Of a stretch of 64,000 nt of DNA, positions 50,623-63,900 are shown piece by piece. Location of the stretch: NCBI GenBank assembly GCA_027886175.1, contig JAJNNQ010000003.1, positions 25,709,501 through 25,773,500 of the forward strand. The letters run 5' to 3'. A program made the translations under genes and the position numbers. Under the pieces are notes generated by a model. That model was not told where the DNA came from. It saw only the letters and a list, made by a program, of their open reading frames with translations, and made no database searches. The stretch is from Phylloscopus collybita (lineage: Eukaryota > Chordata > Aves > Passeriformes > Phylloscopidae). Every line of letters begins with the position of its first letter. The stretch's first letter is position 1.

Positions 50623-53600
50623 GACAGCATTAGACACGAACAGTGGCCCATTTCTATTGGAAAGCAAAGTCTCCAACCCACGTTCGTGATGTCAGTTTTT
50701 AGGAGGTCTTTGGCACTACAAGGGCAGACAAACTTCCAACTGGTGGTAGATTCCATCTGGGAGATATCCTCATTTGTGAGGAATTTCAGGAGGCATTACC
50801 CCAGTGGCAGGCAGACAGCATTAGACACGAATGGTGGCCCTTTTCCATGGGAAACCAAAATCTCCACCCCACGTTGCTGATGTCACGTTGTAGGAGGCGT
50901 TTTCCAATATAAGGGCAGAGAAACTTCCATCTGGTTGTAGATTGCACCTGGGAGATATCCTCATTTCTATGGAATTTTAGTGGAATTTTAGTGGGAAGAA
51001 GCCCAGTGGCAGGCAGACAGTATTAGACACGAACGGTGGCCCATTTCTATGGGAAACCAAAGTCTCCACCCCGCGTTCCGGATGTTCGTTTCTAGGAGGT
51101 CTTTGGCACTACAAGGGCAGACAAACTTCCACCTGGTGGTAGATTGCACCTGGGAGATATCCTCATTTGAATGGAACTTCAGCAGTCATAAGTACAGTGC
51201 CAGGCAGACAGCATTAGACAGGAATGGTGGTCCTTTTCCATGGGAAACCAAAGTCTCCTCCCCAGGCTCCTCATGTCAGTTTATAGGAAGCCTTTGGAAC
51301 TACAAGAGCCGAAAAACTTCCATCTGGTGGTAGATTTCACCTGGGAGATATCCTCATTCGTATGGAATTTTAGTATGCATAAGCCCAGGGGAAAGGAGAC
51401 AGCATTAGACACGAACAGGAGCCCTTTTGCATGGGAAACCAAAGTCTCCACCCCAGGTCTGTGATCTCAATTTGTAGGAAGCCTTTGGCTCTACAGGGGC
51501 AGACAAACTTCCATCTGGTGGTAGATTGCACGTGGGAGACATTTTCATTTGTATGGAATTTTAGTGGAATTTTAATAGGCAGAAGCCTACTGGCAGGCAC
51601 ACATCATTAGACACGAACGCTGGCCCATTTACATGGGAAACCAAAGTCTCCACTCGAGGTTCCTGGTGTCAGTTTGTAGGAGGCCTTTGGCACTACAAGG
51701 GCAGACAAAGTTCCGTCTGGTGGTTGATTGCATCAAGGAGATATCCTCATTTGTATGGAGTTTCAGCAGGCCTAAGCCCAGTGTGCGGCAGACATCTTTA
51801 GACACGAACGGTGGACCTTTTCCATGGGAAACCAAAGTCTCCACCTCACATTCCTGATGTTAGTTTGTAGGAGGCCTTTGGCACTACAAGGGCAAACAAC
51901 CTTCCATGTGCTGGTATATTCCATCTGGGAGATATACTCATTTGTAAGGAATTACGGTAGGCATAAGCCCTTTGGCAGGCAGACAGCATTAGATACGAAC
52001 TGTGGCCTTTTCAATGGGAAACCAAAGTCTCCACCTCACGTTCCGGAATGTCAGTTTGTAGGAGGCCATTGGCACTACAAGGCCAGACAAACTTCCAACT
52101 GGTGGTCGGTTGCATCTGGGGGATATCCGTATTTGTATGGAATTTTAGCAGCCATAAGCCCAGGGGCAGGCAGACAGCATTAGACAGGAACGGTGGCCCT
52201 TTTCCATGGAAAACCAAAGTCTTCACCCCATGTTCCTAGTGCCGGTTTGCAGGAGGCCTTTGGCACTACAAGTGCGGACAAACTTCCATCTCGTGGTATA
52301 TTCCATATGGGAGATATCCTTATTTATAAGGAATTTTAGTTGAATTAAATTAGGCAGAATCCGAGTAGCCATCAGACAACATCAGACAGGAACGGTGGCC
52401 CTTTTCCATGGGAAATCAAAGTCTCCACCGCACATTCCTGATGTCAGTTTTTAGGAGGCCTATAGCACTACAGGGGCAGAAATCCTTCCATCTGATGGTA
52501 GATTCCACCTGGGTGATGTCCTCATTTGTATGGAATTTTAGTGATATTTCAGCCGGCAGAAGCCCAGTGGCAAGCAGACAGCAATAGACATGAACGGTGG
52601 CCCTTTTCCATGGAAAACCAAAGTCTCCACCCCAGGTTCCTGATGTCAGTTTTTAAGAGGCCTTTGGAACTTAAAGGGCAGATAAACTTCCAACTGGTGG
52701 TAGATTCCTGCTGGGAGATATCCTCATTTGTATGGAATTTTAGCAGGAATAGGCCCAGTGACAGGTAGACTGCAATAGACACGAACGGTGGCCCTTTTCC
52801 ATGGAAAACCAAAGTCTCCACCCCAAATTCCTGATGTCAGTTTGCAGGAAGCATTTGGTACTATCAGAGAAGACAAACATATATCTGGCGGTAGACTGCA
52901 CCCGTGAGATGTCTTCAGTTGTATGGAATATCAGTGGAATTTTCCTAGGCAGAAGCCCAATGGCCGGCAGACAGAATTAGACATGAATAGTGGCTCATTT
53001 CCATGGGAAACCAAAGTCTCCACCCCAGGTTCCTGATGTCATTTTCTAGGAGGCCTCTGGCACTACAAGAGGAGACAAACTTCCAACTGGTGGCATATTG
53101 CATCTGGGAGATATCCTCATTTGTATGTAATTTTGGTAGCCAAAAGCCCAGTGGAAGGCAGACAGCATTAGACACGAACGGTGGCTCTTTTCCATGGGAA
53201 ACCAAAGTCTCCGCCCCAGGTCTGTGATCTCAATTTGTAGGAAGCCTTTGGCTCTACAGGGGCAGACAAACTTCCATCTGGTGGTAGATTGCACGTGGGA
53301 GACATTTTCATTTGTATGGAATTTTAGTGGAATTTTAATAGGCAGAAGCCTACTGGCAGGCACACATCATTAGACACGAATGCAGGCCCATTTCCATGGG
53401 AAACCAAAGTCACCACTCCAGCTTCCTGGTGTCAGTTTGTAGGAGGCCTTTGGCACTACAAGGGCAGACAAAGTTCCGTCTGGTGGTTGATTGCATCGAG
53501 GAGATATCCTCATTTGTATGGAGTTTCAGCAGGCCTAAGCCCAGTGTGCGGCAGACATCTTTAGACACGAACGGTGGACCTTTTCCATGGGAAACCAAAG

Positions 53601-56600
53601 TCTCCACCTCACATTTCTGATGTTAGTTTGTAGGAGGCCTTTGGCACTACAAGGGCAAACAACCTTCCATGTGCTGGTATATTCCATCTGGGAGATATAC
53701 TCATTTGTAAGGAATTACGGTAGGCATAGGCCCTTTGGCAGGCAGACAGCATTAGATACGAACTGTGGCCTTTTCAATGGGAAACCAAAGTCTCCACCTC
53801 ACGTTCCGGAATGTCAGTTTGTAGGAGGCCATTGGCACTACAAGGCTAGACAAACTTCCAACTGGTGGTCGGTTGCATCTGGGGGATATCCGTATTTGTA
53901 TGCAATTTTAGCAGCCATAAGCCCAGTGGCAGGCAGACAGCATTAGACAGGAACGGTTGCCCTTTTCCATGGAAAACCAAAGTCTTCACCCCATGTTCCT
54001 AGTGCCAGTTTGCAGGAGGCCTTTGGCACTACAAGTGCGGACAAACTTCCATCTCGTGGTATATTCCATATGGGAGATATCCTTATTTATAAGGAATTTT
54101 AGTTGAATTAAATTAGGCAGAATCCGAGTAGCCATCAGACAACATCAGACAGGAACGGTGGCCCTTTTCCATGGGAAATCAAAGTCTCCACCGCACATTC
54201 CCGATGTCAGTTTTTAGCAGGCCTATAGCACTACAGGGGCAGAAATCCTTCCATCTGATGGTAGATTCCACCTGGGTGATGTCCTCATTTGTATGGAATT
54301 TTAGTGAAATTTCAGCCGGCAGAAGCCCAGTGGCAGGCAGACAGCAATAGACATGAACGGTGGCCCTTTTCCATGGAAAACCAAAGTCTCCACCCCAGGT
54401 TCCTGATGTCAGTTTTTAAGAGGCCTTTGGAACTAAAAGGGCAGATAAACTTCCAACTGGTGGTAGATTCCTGCTGGGAGATATCCTCATTTGTATGGAA
54501 TTTTAGCAGGAATAGGCCCAGTGACAGGCAGACTGAAATAGACACGAACGGTGGCCCTTTTCCATGGAAAACCAAAGTCTCCACCCCAAATTCCTGATGT
54601 CAGTTTGCAGGAAGCATTTGGTACTATCAGAGAAGACAAACTTATATCTGGCGGTAGACTGCACCCGTGAGATGTCTTCATTTGTATGGAATATCAATGG
54701 AATTTTCCTAGGCAGAAGCCCAATGGCCGGCAGACAGAATTAGACATGAATAGTGGCCCTTTTCCATGGGAAACAAAAGTCTCCACCCCAGGTTCCTGAT
54801 GTCATTTTCTAGGAGGCCTCTGGCACTACAAGAGGAGACAAACTTCCAACTGGTGGCATATTGCATCTGGGAGATATCCTCATTTGTATGTAATTTTGGT
54901 AGCCAAAAGCCCAGTGGAAGGCAGACAGCATTAGACACGAACGGTGGCTCTTTTCCATGGGAAACCAAAGTCTCCGCCCCAGGTCTGTGATCTCAATTTG
55001 TAGGAAGCCTTTGGCTCTACAGGGGCAGACAAACTTCCATCTGGTGGTAGATTGCACGTGGGAGACATTTTCATTTGTATGGAATTTTAGTGGAATTTTA
55101 ATAGGCAGAAGCCTACTGGCAGGCACACATCATTAGACACGAATGCAGGCCCATTTCCATGGGAAACCAAAGTCACCACTCCAGCTTCCTGGTGTCAGTT
55201 TGTAGGAGGCCTTTGGCACTATATGGGCAGACACACTTCCTGTGTGGTCTGTGATTCATTGCATCGGAGAGATATCCACATTTGTATGGAATTTCAGCAG
55301 ACAGAAGCCCTGTGGCAGGCAGACAGCATTAGACACAAACTGTGCTCCTTTTCCATGCGAAACCAAAGCTTCCACCTCATGTTCCTGATGTTAGTTTGTA
55401 GGAGGCCTTTGGCACTTCAAGGGCAAACAACCTTCCATGTGCTGGTATATTCCATCTGGGAGATATACTCATTTGTAAGGAATTACATGAGGCATAAGCC
55501 CTTTGGCAGGCAGACAGCATTAGACACTTAATGTGGCCCTTTTCCATGGGAAACCAAAGTCTCCACCCCATGTTCCTGATGTCAGTTTGTCGGAGGCTTT
55601 TGGCAGTACAAGGGCAGACAAACTTCCAGCTCCTGGTAGATTCCATCTGGGAGATATCTTCATTTGTATGGAATTTCAGCAGGCAAAAGCCCAGTGGCAG
55701 GCAGACAGCATTAAACACGAACGGCGGCACTTTTCCATTGGAAACCCAGGTCTCCACCTCACGTTCCTGAATGTCAGTTTGTTTGGGGGCTTTTTACACT
55801 ACAATGGCAGACAAAATTCCAACTGGTGGTCGATTCCATCTGGGAGATATCTTCAGTTGTATCCAATTTTAGTAGCAATCTGCCCAGTGGCAGGCAGACC
55901 GCATTAGCAACGAACGGTGGACCTTTCCATGGGAAACCAAAGTCTCCACCCCACGTTCCTGATGTGAATTTGTAAGAGGCCTTTGGCACTAAAAAGGCAG
56001 GCAAAACTTCCATCCGGTAGTAGATTGCACCTGGGAGATGTCGTCATTTGTTATGGAATTTCAGTCGGCATCGGCACAGTGGCAGGCGGACAGCATTAAA
56101 CACGAACGGTGGCCCTTTTCCATGGGACAACAAAGTCGCCACCCCAGTCTCCGTATGTCAGTTTGTAGGAGGCCTTTGGCACTACAAGGGCAGAAAAACT
56201 TCCAACTGGTGGTATACTGCATCAGGGAGATATCCTTATTTGTATGGAATTTTAGTGGAATTTAAGTAGGCAGAAGCCGAGTGGGCAGCAGACAGAATCA
56301 GACAGGAATGGTGGCCCTTTTCCATGAGAAACCAAAGTCTCCACCCCACATTCCGGATGACAGTTTGTAAAAGGCCTTTGGCACTACAAAGGCAGACGAA
56401 CTTCCAACTGGTGGTAGATTCCATCTGGGATTTATCCTCATTTGTATGGAATTTTAACAGGCATAAGCCCAGTGGCAGGCAGACATCCTTAGACACGAAT
56501 GCTGGCCCTTTTCCATGGGAAATCAAAGTCTCCACCCCACCATACGGATATCAGTTTGTAGGAGGTTTTGGCACTACAAGGTCAGAAAAACTTCCATCTG

Positions 56601-57950
56601 GTGGTCGATTCCATCTGGGAGATATCCTCATTTGTATGCAATTTCAGCAGACATAAGCCCAGTGGCAGGCAGACACCATTAGACACGAACCGAGGCCCAT
56701 TTCCATGGGAAACGAAATTATACACCCTACGTTCCTTATGTCAGTTTGTAGGAGGCATTTGGCACTACAAGGGTCAACAAAGTTCCATCTGGTGGTGGAT
56801 TGCTCCTGGGAGATATCCTCATTTGTATGGAATTTTAATAGGCATAAGCCCAGTGGCAGGCAGACAGCATTAGACAGCAACAGTGGCCCTTTTCCATGAG
56901 AAACCAAAGTCTCCACCCCACATTCCGGATGCCAATTTGTAGAAGGCCTTTCGAACTACAAGGGCAGAAAAACTTCCAACTGGTTGTATATTCCATCTGG
57001 GAGATATCCTCATTTGTATGGAATTTTAGTAATCATAAGCCCAGTGCCAAGGAGACAGCATTGGACATGAAAAGGCCCTTTTCCATGGGTAACCAACGTC
57101 TCCACCCCAGCCTCCTGATGTCAGTTTGCAGGAGGCCTTTGGCAGTACAAGGGCAGGCAAACTTCCATCTGGCGGTAGATTGCAGCTAGGAGATGTCCTC
57201 ATTGGTATGGAATTTTAGTGGAATTTTAGTACGCATAAGCCCAGTGGCAGGCAGACAGCATTAGACACGAAGGGTGGCCCTTTTCCATGGGAAAACAAAG
57301 TCTCCACCCCATGTTCCTGATGTCAGTTTGTAGGACTTCTTTGGAACTACAAGGTCAGAGGAACTTCCATCTGTTGCTAGATTCCATCTGGGAGATATCC
57401 TCATTTATATGGAATTTTGGTGGAATTTCAGTAGGGAGAAAACCAGAGGCCGGCAGACAGCATTAGACACTAACGGTGGCCCATTTCCATGCAAAACCGA
57501 AGTCTCCACCCTAGGTTCCTGATGTCAGTTTGTAGGAGGCCTTTGGCACTACAAGAGCAGACAAACTTCCAACTGGTGCCATATTGCATCTGGGAGATAT
57601 CCACATTTGTATGTAATTTCAGTAGTCATAACCCCAGTGGCAGGCAGACAGCAATAGACAGGAACGGTGGCCCTCTTCGATGGGAAAACAAAGTCTCTAC
57701 ACCATGTTCCTGATGTCAGTTTGTAGGAGGCCTTTGGAAATACAAGGTCAAAGAAACTTCCGTCTGGTGGTAGATTGAATCTGGAAGATATCCTCATTTG
57801 TATGTAATTTCTGTAGTCGTAAGCCCAGTGGCAAGGAGAGAGCATGGAACACTAACGGTGGCCCATTTCCATTGGAAACCAATGTGTCCACTCCAAGTTC
57901 CTGGTGTCAGTTTGTAGGAGGCCTTTGCACTACAAGTGCAGACAAATTTC
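50623..57950. repeat. Array B higher-order copy III
   Basis: Begins with the same monomer string that begins array B at 32,590 (offset 18,033). Near 51,245 it jumps to the equivalent of 33,807, skipping about three monomers. 51,248 to about 54,520 then matches 59,449 to about 62,720 at offset 8,201, the longest close pair I traced (about 3.3 kb). 55,580-57,920 matches 45,100-47,440. A recombination-like switch lies at 55,206-55,260. Confidence 0.8.
55206..55260. other. Putative segment switch with small insertion in array B
   Basis: Upstream of about 55,206 the sequence follows the type seen at 43,310-43,374 (caccactccagcttcctgg). Downstream it follows the type at 42,030-42,080 (ctatatgggcagacacac). 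Just after the switch, about ten bases (tgtgtggtct, 55,241-55,250) stand where the other copies have five (gtctg), making this monomer 196 bp. It looks like a scar of exchange between non-equivalent monomers. Confidence 0.6.
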
Positions 57951-60900
57951 CAACTGGTGGAAGATTCCATCTGGGAGATATCCTCATTTGTATGCAATTT
58001 TACTAGGCATAAGCCCAGTGGCAGGCAGAGAGCATTAGACACGAACAGTGGCCCTTTTCCATGAGAAACCAAAGTCTCCACCCCACATTCCGGATGTCAG
58101 TTTGTAGAAGGCCTTTGGAACTACAAGGGCAGACAAATTTCCAACTGGTGGGAGATTCCATCTGGAATATATCCTCATTTGTATGAAATTTTAGTACTCA
58201 TAAGCCCAGTGGCAAGAGGACAGCATTGGACATGAAACAGGCCCTTTTCCATGGGAAAGCAACGTCTCCACCCCAGCCCCCTGATGTCAGTTTGCAGGAG
58301 GCCTTTGGCACCACAAGGGTAGACAATCTTCCATCTGGCGGTATATTGCAGCTAGGAGATGTCCTCATTTGTATGGAATTTTAGTGGAATTTTAGTACAC
58401 ATAAGCCCAGTGGCAGGCAGACAGCATTAGACACGAAGGGTGGCCCTTTTCCATGGGAAAACAAAGTCTCCACCCCATGTTCCTGATGTCAGTTTGTAGG
58501 AGGCCTTTAGAACTACAGGGTGAGAGAAACTTCCATCTGTTGCTAGATTCCATCTGGGAGATATCCTCATTTGTATGGAATTTTGGTGGAATGTCAGTAG
58601 GGAGAAAACTAGTGGCCGACAGACAGCATTAGACACTAACGGTGGCCCATTTCCATGCAAAACCAAAGTCTCCACCCTAGGTTCCTGATGTCAGTTTGTA
58701 GGAGGCTTTTGGCACTACAAGAGTAGACAAACTTCAAACTGGTGTCATATTGCATCTGGGAGATATCCACATTTGTATGTAATTTCAGTAGTCATAACCC
58801 CAGTGGCAGGCAGATAGCATTAGACAGGAACGGTGGCCCTCTTCCATGGGAAAGCAAAGTCTTCACCCCATGTTCCTGACGTCAGTTTGTAGGAGGCCTT
58901 TGGAACCACAAGGGCAGAGAAACTTCCATCTGGTGTTAGATTGAACCTGGGAGATATTCTCATTTGTATGGAATTTTAGTGGAATTTTAGTAGGCAGAAT
59001 CCCAGCAGCAGGAAGACAGAACTATACGAAAATAGTGGCCCATTTTCATGGGAAACCAAAGTCTCCACCCCAGGTTCCTGATGTCATTTTCTAGGAGGCC
59101 TCTGGCACTACACGAAGAGACAATCTTCCAACTGGTGGCATTTTGCATCTGGGAGATATCCTTATTTGTATGTAATTTTAGGTGCCATAAGCCCACTGGC
59201 AGGCAGACAGCATTAGACAAAAACAGTAGTCATTTTCCATTGGAAACCAAAGTCTCCAACTCACGCTCCTGATGTCAGTTTGTAGGAGGGCTTTGCAAAT
59301 ACAAGGGCAGACAAAATTCCATCTGGTGGTAGATTGCACCTCGGAGATATCCTCATTTGTATGGAATTTTACTGGAAATTTAGCAGGCAGAAGTCCAGCG
59401 GCAGGCAGACAGCATTACACACGAACGCTGGCCCATATCCATGGGAAACCAAAGTCTCCACCCCAGGCTCCTCATGTCAGTTTATAGGAAGCCTTTGGAA
59501 CTACAAGAGCCGAAAAACTTCCATCTGGTGGTAGATTTCACCTGGGAGATATCCTCATTCGTATGGAATTTTAGTATGCATAAGCCCAGGGGAAAGGAGA
59601 CAGCATTAGACACGAACAGGAGCCCTTTTGCATGGGAAACCAAAGTCTCCACCCCAGGTCTGTGATCTCAATTTGTAGGAAGCCTTTGGCTCTACAGGGG
59701 CAGACAAACTTCCATCTGGTGGTAGATTGCACGTGGGAGACATTTTCATTTGTATGGAATTTTAGTGGAATTTTAATAGGCAGAAGCCTACTGGCAGGCA
59801 CACATCATTAGACACGAACGCTGGCCCATTTCTATGGGAAACCAAAGTCTCCACTCGAGGTTCCTGGTGTCAGTTTGTAGGAGACCTTTGGCACTACAAG
59901 GGCAGACAAAGTTCCGTCTAGTGGTTGATTGCATCAAGGAGATATCCTCATTTGTATGGAGTTTCAGCAGGCCTAAGCCCAGTGTGCGGCAGACATCTTT
60001 AGACACGAACGGTGGACCTTTTCCATGGGAAACCAAAGTCTCCACCTCACATTTCTGATGTTAGTTTGTAGGAGGCCTTTGGCACTACAAGGGCAAACAA
60101 CCTTCCATGTGCTGGTATATTCCATCTTGGAGATATACTCATTTGTAAGGAATTACGGTAGGCATAAGCCCTTTGGCAGGCAGACAGCATTAGATACGAA
60201 CTGTGGCCTTTTCAATGGCAAACCAAAGTCTCCACCTCACGTTCCGGAATGTCAGTTTGTAGGAGGCCATTGGCACTACAAGGCCAGACAAACTTCCAAC
60301 TGGTGGTCGGTTGCATCTGGGGGATATCCGTATTTGTATGCAATTTTAGCAGCCATAAGCCCAGTGGCAGGCAGACAGCATTAGACAGGAACGGTGGCCC
60401 TTTTGCATGGAAAACCAAAGTCTTTACCCCATGTTCCTAGTGTCAGTTTGCAGGAGGCCTTTGGCACTACAAGTGCGGACAAACTTCCATCTCGTGGTAT
60501 ATTCCATATGGGAGATATCCTTATTTATAAGGAATTTTAGTTGAATTAAATTAGGCAGAATCCGAGTAGCCATCAGACAACATCAGACAGGAACGGTGGC
60601 CCTTTTCCATGGGAAATCAAAGTCTCCACCGCACATTCCCGATGTCAGTTTTTAGCAGGCCTATAGCACTACAGGGGCAGAAATCCTTCCATCTGATGGT
60701 AGATTCCACCTGGGTGATGTCCTCATTTGTATGGAATTTTAGTGAAATTTCAGCCGGCAGAAGCCCAGTGGCAGGCAGACAGCAATAGACATGAACGGTG
60801 GCCCTTTTCCATGGAAAACCAAAGTCTCCACCCCAGGTTCCTGATGTCAGTTTTTAAGAGGCCTTTGGAACTAAAAGGGCAGATAAACTTCCAACTGGGG

Positions 60901-63900
60901 GTAGATTCCTGCTGGGAGATATCCTCATTTGTATGGAATTTTAGCAGGAATAGGCCCAGTGACAGGCAGACTGCAATAGACACGAACGGTGGCCCTTTTC
61001 CATGGAAAACCAAAGTCTCCACCCCAAATTCCTGATGTCAGTTTGCAGGAAGCATTTGGTACTATCAGAGAAGACAAACTTATATCTGGCGGTAGACTGC
61101 ACCCGTGAGATGTCTTCATTTGTATGGAATATCAATGGAATTTTCCTAGGCAGAAGCCCAATGGCCGGCAGACAGAATTAGACATGAATAGTGGCTCATT
61201 TCCATGGGAAACCAAAGTCTCCACCCCAGGTTCCTGATGTCATTTTCTAGGAGGCCTCTGGCACTACAAGAGGAGACAAACTTCCAACTGGTGGCATATT
61301 GCATCTGGGAGATATCCTCATTTGTATGTAATTTTGGTAGCCAAAAGCCCAGTGGAAGGCAGACAGCATTAGACACGAACGGTGGCTCTTTTCCATGGGA
61401 AACCAAAGTCTCCGCCCCAGGTCTGTGATCTCAATTTGTAGGAAGCCTTTGGCTCTACGGGGGCAGACAAACTTCCATCTGGTGGTAGATTGCACGTGGG
61501 AGACATTTTCATTTGTATGGAATTTTAGTGGAATTTTAATAGGCAGAAGCCTACTGGCAGGCACACATCATTAGAAACGAATGCAGGCCCATTTCCATGG
61601 GAAACCAAAGTCACCACTCCAGCTTCCTGGTGTCAGTTTGTAGGAGGCCTTTGGCACTACAAGGGCAGACAAAGTTCCTTCTGGTGGTTGATTGCATCAA
61701 GGAGATATCCTCATTTGTATGGAGTTTCAGCAGGCCTAAGCCCAGTGTGCGGCAGACATCTTTAGACACGAACGGTGGACCTTTTCCATGGGAAACCAAA
61801 ATCTCCACCTCACATTTCTGATGTTAGTTTGTAGGAGGCCTTTGGCACTACAAGGGCAAACAACCTTCCATGTGCTGGTATATTCCATCTGGGAGATATA
61901 CTCATTTGTAAGGAATTACGGTAGGCATAAGCCCTTTGGCAGGCAGACAGCATTAGATACGAACTGTGGCCTTTTCAATGGGAAACCAAAGTCTCCACCT
62001 CACGTTACGGAATGTCAGTTTGTAGGAGGCCATTGGCACTACAAGGCCAGACAAACTTCCAACTGGTGGTCGGTTGCACCTGGGGGATATCTGCATTTGT
62101 ATGCAATTTTAGCAGCCATAAGCCCAGTGGTAGGCAGACAGCATTAGACAGGAACGGTGGCCCTTTTCCATGGAAAACCAAAGTCTTCACCCCATGTTCC
62201 TAGTGTCAGTTTGCAGGAGGCCTTTGGCACTACAAGGGCGGACAAACTTCCATCTCGTGGTATATTCCATATGGGAGATATCCTTATTTATATGGAATTT
62301 TAGTTGAATTAAATTAGGCAGAATCCGAGTAGCCATCAGACAACATCAGACAGGAACGGTGGCCCTTTTCCATGGGAAATCAAAGTCTCCACCGCACATT
62401 CCCGATATCAGTTTTTAGGAGGTCTATAGCACTACAGGGGCAGAAATCCTTCCATCTGATGGTAGATTCCACCTGGGTGATGTCCTCATTTGTATGGAAT
62501 TTTAGTGGAATTTCAGCCGGCAGAAGCCCAGTGGCAGGCAGACTGCAATAGACATGAACGGTGGCCCTTTTCCATGGAAAACCAAAGTCTCCACCCCAGG
62601 TTCCTGATGTCAGTTTTTAAGAGGCCTTTGGAACTAAAAGGGCAGATAAACTTCCAACTGGTGGTAGATTCCTGCTGGGAGATATCCTCATTTGTATGGA
62701 ATTTTAGCAGGAATAGGCCCAGTGACAGGCAGACAGCATTAGACACTAACTGTGGCACTATCCCATGGAAAACCAAAGTCTCCACCTCACATTCCAGATG
62801 TCAGTTTGTAGAAGGCCTTTGGCACTACAAGGGCAGAGAAACTTCCATCGGGTGGTAGGTTGCACCTGGGAGATATCCTCAGTTGTATGGAATTTCAGCA
62901 CTCATAATCCCATTTGCAGGCAGACAGCATTAGACACGAACGGTGGGCCGTTTCCATGGGAAGTCAAAGTCTCTAGCCCAGGTTCCAGATGTCAGTTTGT
63001 AGGAGGCCTTTGGCACTATATGGGCAGACACACTTCCGTCTGGTGATTCATTGCATCGGGGAGATATCCACATTTGTATGGAATTTCAGCAGACAGAAGC
63101 CCTGTGGCAGGCAGACAGCATTAGACACAAACAGTGCTCCTTTTCCATGCGAAACCAAAGCTTCCACCTCATGTTCCTGATCTTAGTTTGTAGGAGGCCT
63201 TTGGCACTTCAAGGGCAAACAACCTTCCATGTGCTGGTATATTCCATCTGGGAGATATACTCATTTGTAAGGAATTACATGAGGCATAAGCCCTTTGGCA
63301 GGCAGACAGCATTAGACACGTAATGTGGCCCTTTTCCATGGGATACCAAAGTCTCCACCCCATGTTCCTGATGTCAGTTTGTCGGAGGCTTTTGGCAGTA
63401 CAAGGGCAGACAAACTTCCAGCTGCTGGTAGATTCCATCTGGGAGATATCCTCATTTGTATGGAATTTCAGCAGGCAAAAGCCCAGTGGCAGGCAGACAG
63501 CATTAAACACGAACGGCGGCACTTTTCCATTGGAAACCCAGGTCTCCACCTCACGTTCCTGAATGTCAGTTTGTTGGGGGCTTTTTACACTACAATGGCA
63601 GACAAAATTCCAACTGGTGGTCGATTCCATCTGGGAGATATCTTCAGTTGTATCCAATTTTAGTAGCAATCTGCCCAGTGGCAGGCAGACAGCATTAGCA
63701 ACGAACGGTGGACCTTTCCATGGGAAACCAAAGTCTCCACCCCACGTTCCTGATGTGAATTTGTAAGAGGCCTTTGGCACTAAAAAGGCAGGCAAAACTT
63801 CCATCCGGTAGTAGATTGCACCTGGGAGATGTCGTCATTTGTTATGGAATTTCAGTCGCCATCGGCACAGTGGCAGGCGGACAGCATTAGACACGAACGG

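Noticed and set aside
5407..57920. The same offset of 10,479 bp appears in array A (D3) and array B (45.1-47.4 versus 55.6-57.9 kb).
   Set aside because: In array A it is exactly 21 times 499. In array B it arises from 191- and 202-bp monomers, and shifts by one base after a small indel. The equality is most simply coincidence.
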